Positions 61,867 to 64,000 of a stretch of DNA of 64,000 nt are shown piece after piece (positions within the stretch are counted from its first letter, which is position 1; each line of letters begins with the position of its first letter). The DNA lies in assembly GCA_003602285.1 (NCBI GenBank), contig QZVU01000003.1, positions 310,001 to 374,000 on the forward strand, in the 5' to 3' direction. This stretch comes from Arthrobacter frigidicola (GTDB taxonomy: Bacteria; Actinomycetota; Actinomycetes; Actinomycetales; Micrococcaceae). Made by a program: the position numbers and the translations under genes. The notes under the pieces are model-generated. The model was not told the DNA's origin and made no database searches. It saw only the letters and a list, made by a program, of their open reading frames with translations.

Positions 61867-62967
61867 CTACTTGGGGCTCGCTGCGGACTCAACCGTTATG
61901 TCGCCCGAAACGATCTGTTCCTTGATCTCGTCGAGCTCGCCCTGCAGCTCTTCGGGAACGTTGGCTTCCTGGTCGTGGAACGGGGCCAGGGCCACGCCCC
62001 CGTTCTCCAGGGTGCCGATGTACGGGGTGTTGTCGAAGTCGCCCTCGACGTCGGAGCTGATGACCTCGTTGACGGCGTCGCCCATGAGCTTCATGACGGA
62101 GGTGAGGATGAACTCCTCGCCCTTGCCTGCGGTCTCGAAGCCATCAGAGTCGACCCACACGACGGTGGCCTTCTTGCCGCCTTCGTTGGCTTCGATCACG
62201 GCGTCGAGGGTGCCGAGGCCGACCGGGCCGGCAACGGGCATGATGACGTCGGCGCCTTCATTGATGAAGTTCTGGGTGTTGGTCTTGCCCGCACCCTGAT
62301 CGTTGAAGTTGCCGATGAAGGTGCCGTTCTGGGCTTCCTTGTCCCAGCCGAGCAGCTGGACGTCGGCGTCCTTCTGCTCGTTGTAGTAGGTGACGCCGTC
62401 GGCGAATCCGTCCATGAAGATGGTCACGGTCGGGATGTTAATGCCGCCGTAGGTGGCCACCTTGCCGGTCTCGGACGTCGCTGCCGCGGCGTAGCCGGCC
62501 AGGAACGCGGCCTGGGCCGTGTCGTAGATGATCGGCTTGACGTTGTCGGCCTCGATTGAGTTGTCATCGACGATCGCGAAGTGCGAATCCGGGTTGGCCT
62601 CGGCCGCTTCCTTGGTGGTGTCCGCGAGCAGGAAGCCGACGGTGACCGTGAGGTCGCAGCCCTGCTGGACCATCTGGTCCACGTTGGGACCGAAGTCGGT
62701 CTCGGCCTGGGACTCGGCCTGGTTGATCTCGATGCCGAGTTCCTTCTCGGCCTTCTTCAGTCCTTCGTAGCTCGACTGGTTGAAGGAGCGGTCGTCGAAT
62801 CCACCCGAGTCGGAGACGATGCAGCCGAGGTAGTCCGAGCTCTCCCCGGATCCACCGGCCTCCTCGGCGGGCGGTGCGCCGCAGGCGCTGAGAATGAGGG
62901 CCGACGCACCGAGGACGGCAGCCGAAAGGGCGGCGCCGCGCCTGGTTGTGCGCAGTGAGTTCTTCAA
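61867..62967 (-). CDS. BMP-family nucleoside-binding lipoprotein
   Basis: A 366-residue lipoprotein with lipobox LSAC. The Med/BmpA fold shows DSGGFDDRSFNQSSYEGLKK, TVGFLLADTTKEAAEANPD, AFLAGYAAAATSETGKVATY and PVAGPVGLGTLDAVIEANEG. It binds purine or other nucleosides for the two-permease transporter. The TTG start lies four bases after GGAGG. It is the first gene of the cluster bmp-ATPase-permease-permease-cdd-deoA. Confidence 0.93.
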   Translation of the reverse strand: MKNSLRTTRRGAALSAAVLGASALILSACGAPPAEEAGGSGESSDYLGCIVSDSGGFDDRSFNQSSYEGLKKAEKELGIEINQAESQAETDFGPNVDQMVQQGCDLTVTVGFLLADTTKEAAEANPDSHFAIVDDNSIEADNVKPIIYDTAQAAFLAGYAAAATSETGKVATYGGINIPTVTIFMDGFADGVTYYNEQKDADVQLLGWDKEAQNGTFIGNFNDQGAGKTNTQNFINEGADVIMPVAGPVGLGTLDAVIEANEGGKKATVVWVDSDGFETAGKGEEFILTSVMKLMGDAVNEVISSDVEGDFDNTPYIGTLENGGVALAPFHDQEANVPEELQGELDEIKEQIVSGDITVESAASPK

Positions 62968-63342
62968 TATTCCTCCAGAAAAGAAAGATAAGCCCCGCGG
63001 CTGAACGCCGGTGAGTGTCCGCTCCGAGTCGGGCTCGAAGCTCTGTTTTCACTGGTCGGGCCACGGCGCTGGCGGCACCTTGAGTGCAGCACAGTATGGG
63101 ATCACTCTAGTGGGCGGGTGACGCGCGACACTACCACCGCCGTCGGCCACGTCAACATTGTTCGGGATTTGTTACACCTCAGGATATCCCACGGTGCGTG
63201 CCGGCCGCGCCGCGCCCGCGCTCGGAGGGGCTGCTCCGCGGCAGCTCGAAACCTCGGTCCGGCCGGACCAGGACCTCGGGTCCGCGGCCGGCTCAGGTCG
63301 CCGGGTCAGCTCCGCAGCGCCGGGTCAGCTCCGCAGCGCCGG
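62968..63342. promoter_or_regulatory. Spacer upstream of the BMP operon, with candidate promoter
   Basis: These 375 bases hold no gene. On the minus strand, TTGACG (63150-63155) and TAGTGT (63128-63133) are 16 bases apart and make a credible promoter, leaving a leader of ~155 bases. The right part (63301-63355) is a tandem repeat at the amidohydrolase 3' end. Confidence 0.5.
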
Positions 63343-63355
63343 TCAGTGGCGCAGG
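63301..63355. repeat. Tandem 19-bp repeat at the amidohydrolase stop
   Basis: CCGGGTCAGCTCCGCAGCG is present twice exactly (63301-63319, 63320-63338) and a third, degenerate copy (CCGGTCAGTGGCGCAGG, 63339-63355) contains the real stop codon of the gene. The duplication thus spans a stop, like the one at femX. Confidence 0.75.
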
Positions 63356-64000
63356 CCGAGAACAGCGCGCAGCGCCGCGGCGGCCATGACGCGCACGCCG
63401 CAGCCGATGGCGTGCTCGTCCGGAATGTAGTCGCCGCGGTGCAGGTCGAAGGTCTCGCCGCGCGGAGTGCGCGTGCCGAGGCGCATCATGGCGCCGGGGA
63501 CCTCCTGGGTCATCCACGCGAAGTCCTCCCCGCCCATCGACTGCGGGGTGAGGACGACGGCGTCGGGGCCCAGTTCGGCGCGGGCGGCGGCCTCGAGCAG
63601 CCCCGTCTCCGCCTCGGAGTTGATCACCGGAGGCACGCCCCGGATGTGTTCGAGCTGCACCTCCACCCCGAACGGCGCAGCGGCCTGGCGCACCGCATGG
63701 TCGAACAGGTCTCCGGCGGACTGCCAGGCCTCGCCGTCGAGGCAGCGCAGCGTGCCCGAGAGGAAACCGTGGGCCGGGATCGCGTTGGGCGCCGAGCCGG
63801 CGTGGATCTGGCCCCACACCACCGACACCGAACTGCGCACGTCGATGCGCCGGGAGAGCACGGCGGGCACGTTGACGGCGATCGAGGCAAGCGCGAAGGT
63901 CAGGTCTTCGGTCAGGTGCGGGCGCGAGGTGTGGCCGCCGCGTCCGGTGAGTTCGACGCGGAGGGTGTCGGAGGCCGAGGTGATCGCCCCGATGCGGGTT
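63343..64000 (-). CDS. M20-family amidohydrolase/peptidase (5' part outside window)
   Basis: About 219 codons up to the right edge. GRGGHTSRPHLTEDLTFALA (dimerisation-domain loop), WGQIHAGSAPNAIPAHGFLS, LTPQSMGGEDFAWMTQEVPG (catalytic/zinc Glu) and a late DEHAIGCGVRVMAAAALRA fit aminoacylase/AmiA-like M20 enzymes, which cleave N-acyl amino acids. The metal-binding N-terminal half lies beyond 64000. The neighbour of the nucleoside genes in mycobacteria is amiA1/amiB1, consistent with this one. Confidence 0.9.
   Translation of the reverse strand, partial: TRIGAITSASDTLRVELTGRGGHTSRPHLTEDLTFALASIAVNVPAVLSRRIDVRSSVSVVWGQIHAGSAPNAIPAHGFLSGTLRCLDGEAWQSAGDLFDHAVRQAAAPFGVEVQLEHIRGVPPVINSEAETGLLEAAARAELGPDAVVLTPQSMGGEDFAWMTQEVPGAMMRLGTRTPRGETFDLHRGDYIPDEHAIGCGVRVMAAAALRAVLGLRH

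Overview
The window is an ordinary, gene-dense stretch of a high-GC actinobacterial chromosome. The gene set points to the Micrococcaceae, in the range of Arthrobacter and its relatives. The evidence is a WhiB regulator, the mycothiol enzyme Mca, a FemAB-type peptidoglycan branching enzyme, PIN-PhoH, TIGR03089, DUF4245 and DUF4307 proteins, GTG and TTG starts, and four-base ATGA overlaps. I see no rRNA, CRISPR array, insertion sequence, prophage or restriction system. Gene order also matches blocks that, from memory, are conserved in Mycobacterium tuberculosis: whiB2, TIGR03089, GtrA, purK and purE, LCP and manA (Rv3255c-Rv3277); DUF4245, glpX, fum, PhoH2, prenyl transferase, hemolysin III, DUF255, mca, DUF4307 and greA (Rv1080c-Rv1101c); eno, FtsB, DUF501 and ppx (Rv1021-Rv1026); and cdd, deoA, add and an M20 amidohydrolase (Rv3305c-Rv3315c).

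Layout. 1-11 kb holds cell envelope and purine genes: a large membrane glycosyltransferase cut by the left edge, whiB2, TIGR03089, GtrA, purK-purE-LCP, manA and femX. 11-18 kb has a BCCT osmolyte carrier, a Gfo/Idh oxidoreductase, glpX, a DUF4245 protein, a beta carbonic anhydrase and fumC. 18-30 kb has a Nudix hydrolase, PIN-PhoH, a cis-prenyl transferase, hemolysin III, a DUF255 thioredoxin-like protein, mca, DUF4307, greA, a rhomboid protease, ilvA and an AI-2E-family membrane protein. 30-35 kb carries galactose catabolism (galM divergent from deoR-galT-galK) and a Bax-inhibitor-like protein. 35-46 kb carries a branched-chain amino acid type ABC transporter (livHMGF) and its distant binding protein livK. 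Between them lies a copper module: a CsoR-type operator, a CopB-like ATPase, a DUF305 lipoprotein and a protein of unknown function. 46-55 kb has a tRNA with anticodon UAA, NDH-2, a mycosin-like protease, ppx, DUF501, an FtsB-like protein, eno, mazG, add and dedA. 55-64 kb is a nucleoside uptake and salvage cluster (BMP lipoprotein, ATPase, two permeases, cdd, deoA), then an M20 peptidase cut by the right edge.

How genes work together. The 61.8-63 kb lipoprotein and its ABC partners probably import nucleosides, which cdd, deoA and add degrade. DeoR, galT and galK form one coupled operon with galM across a T-rich operator region. The liv operon and livK each have a CRP/GlxR-like site upstream, which suggests shared control. 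CopB and the DUF305 lipoprotein form a copper-handling pair.

I found no clear new defence or biosynthetic system. The unusual signals are mostly structural: a 19-bp tandem-repeat family capped by long perfect hairpins between convergent genes (18.3 and 43.9 kb), a separate duplicated palindromic repeat at 26.2 kb, tandem duplications across stop codons (10.0 and 63.3 kb), a class-I tRNA with a leucine anticodon, a LivH permease with an extra exported domain, and a coding duplication in the BCCT tail. Sequence statements are by eye. Family names come from recognised motifs and no search was run.
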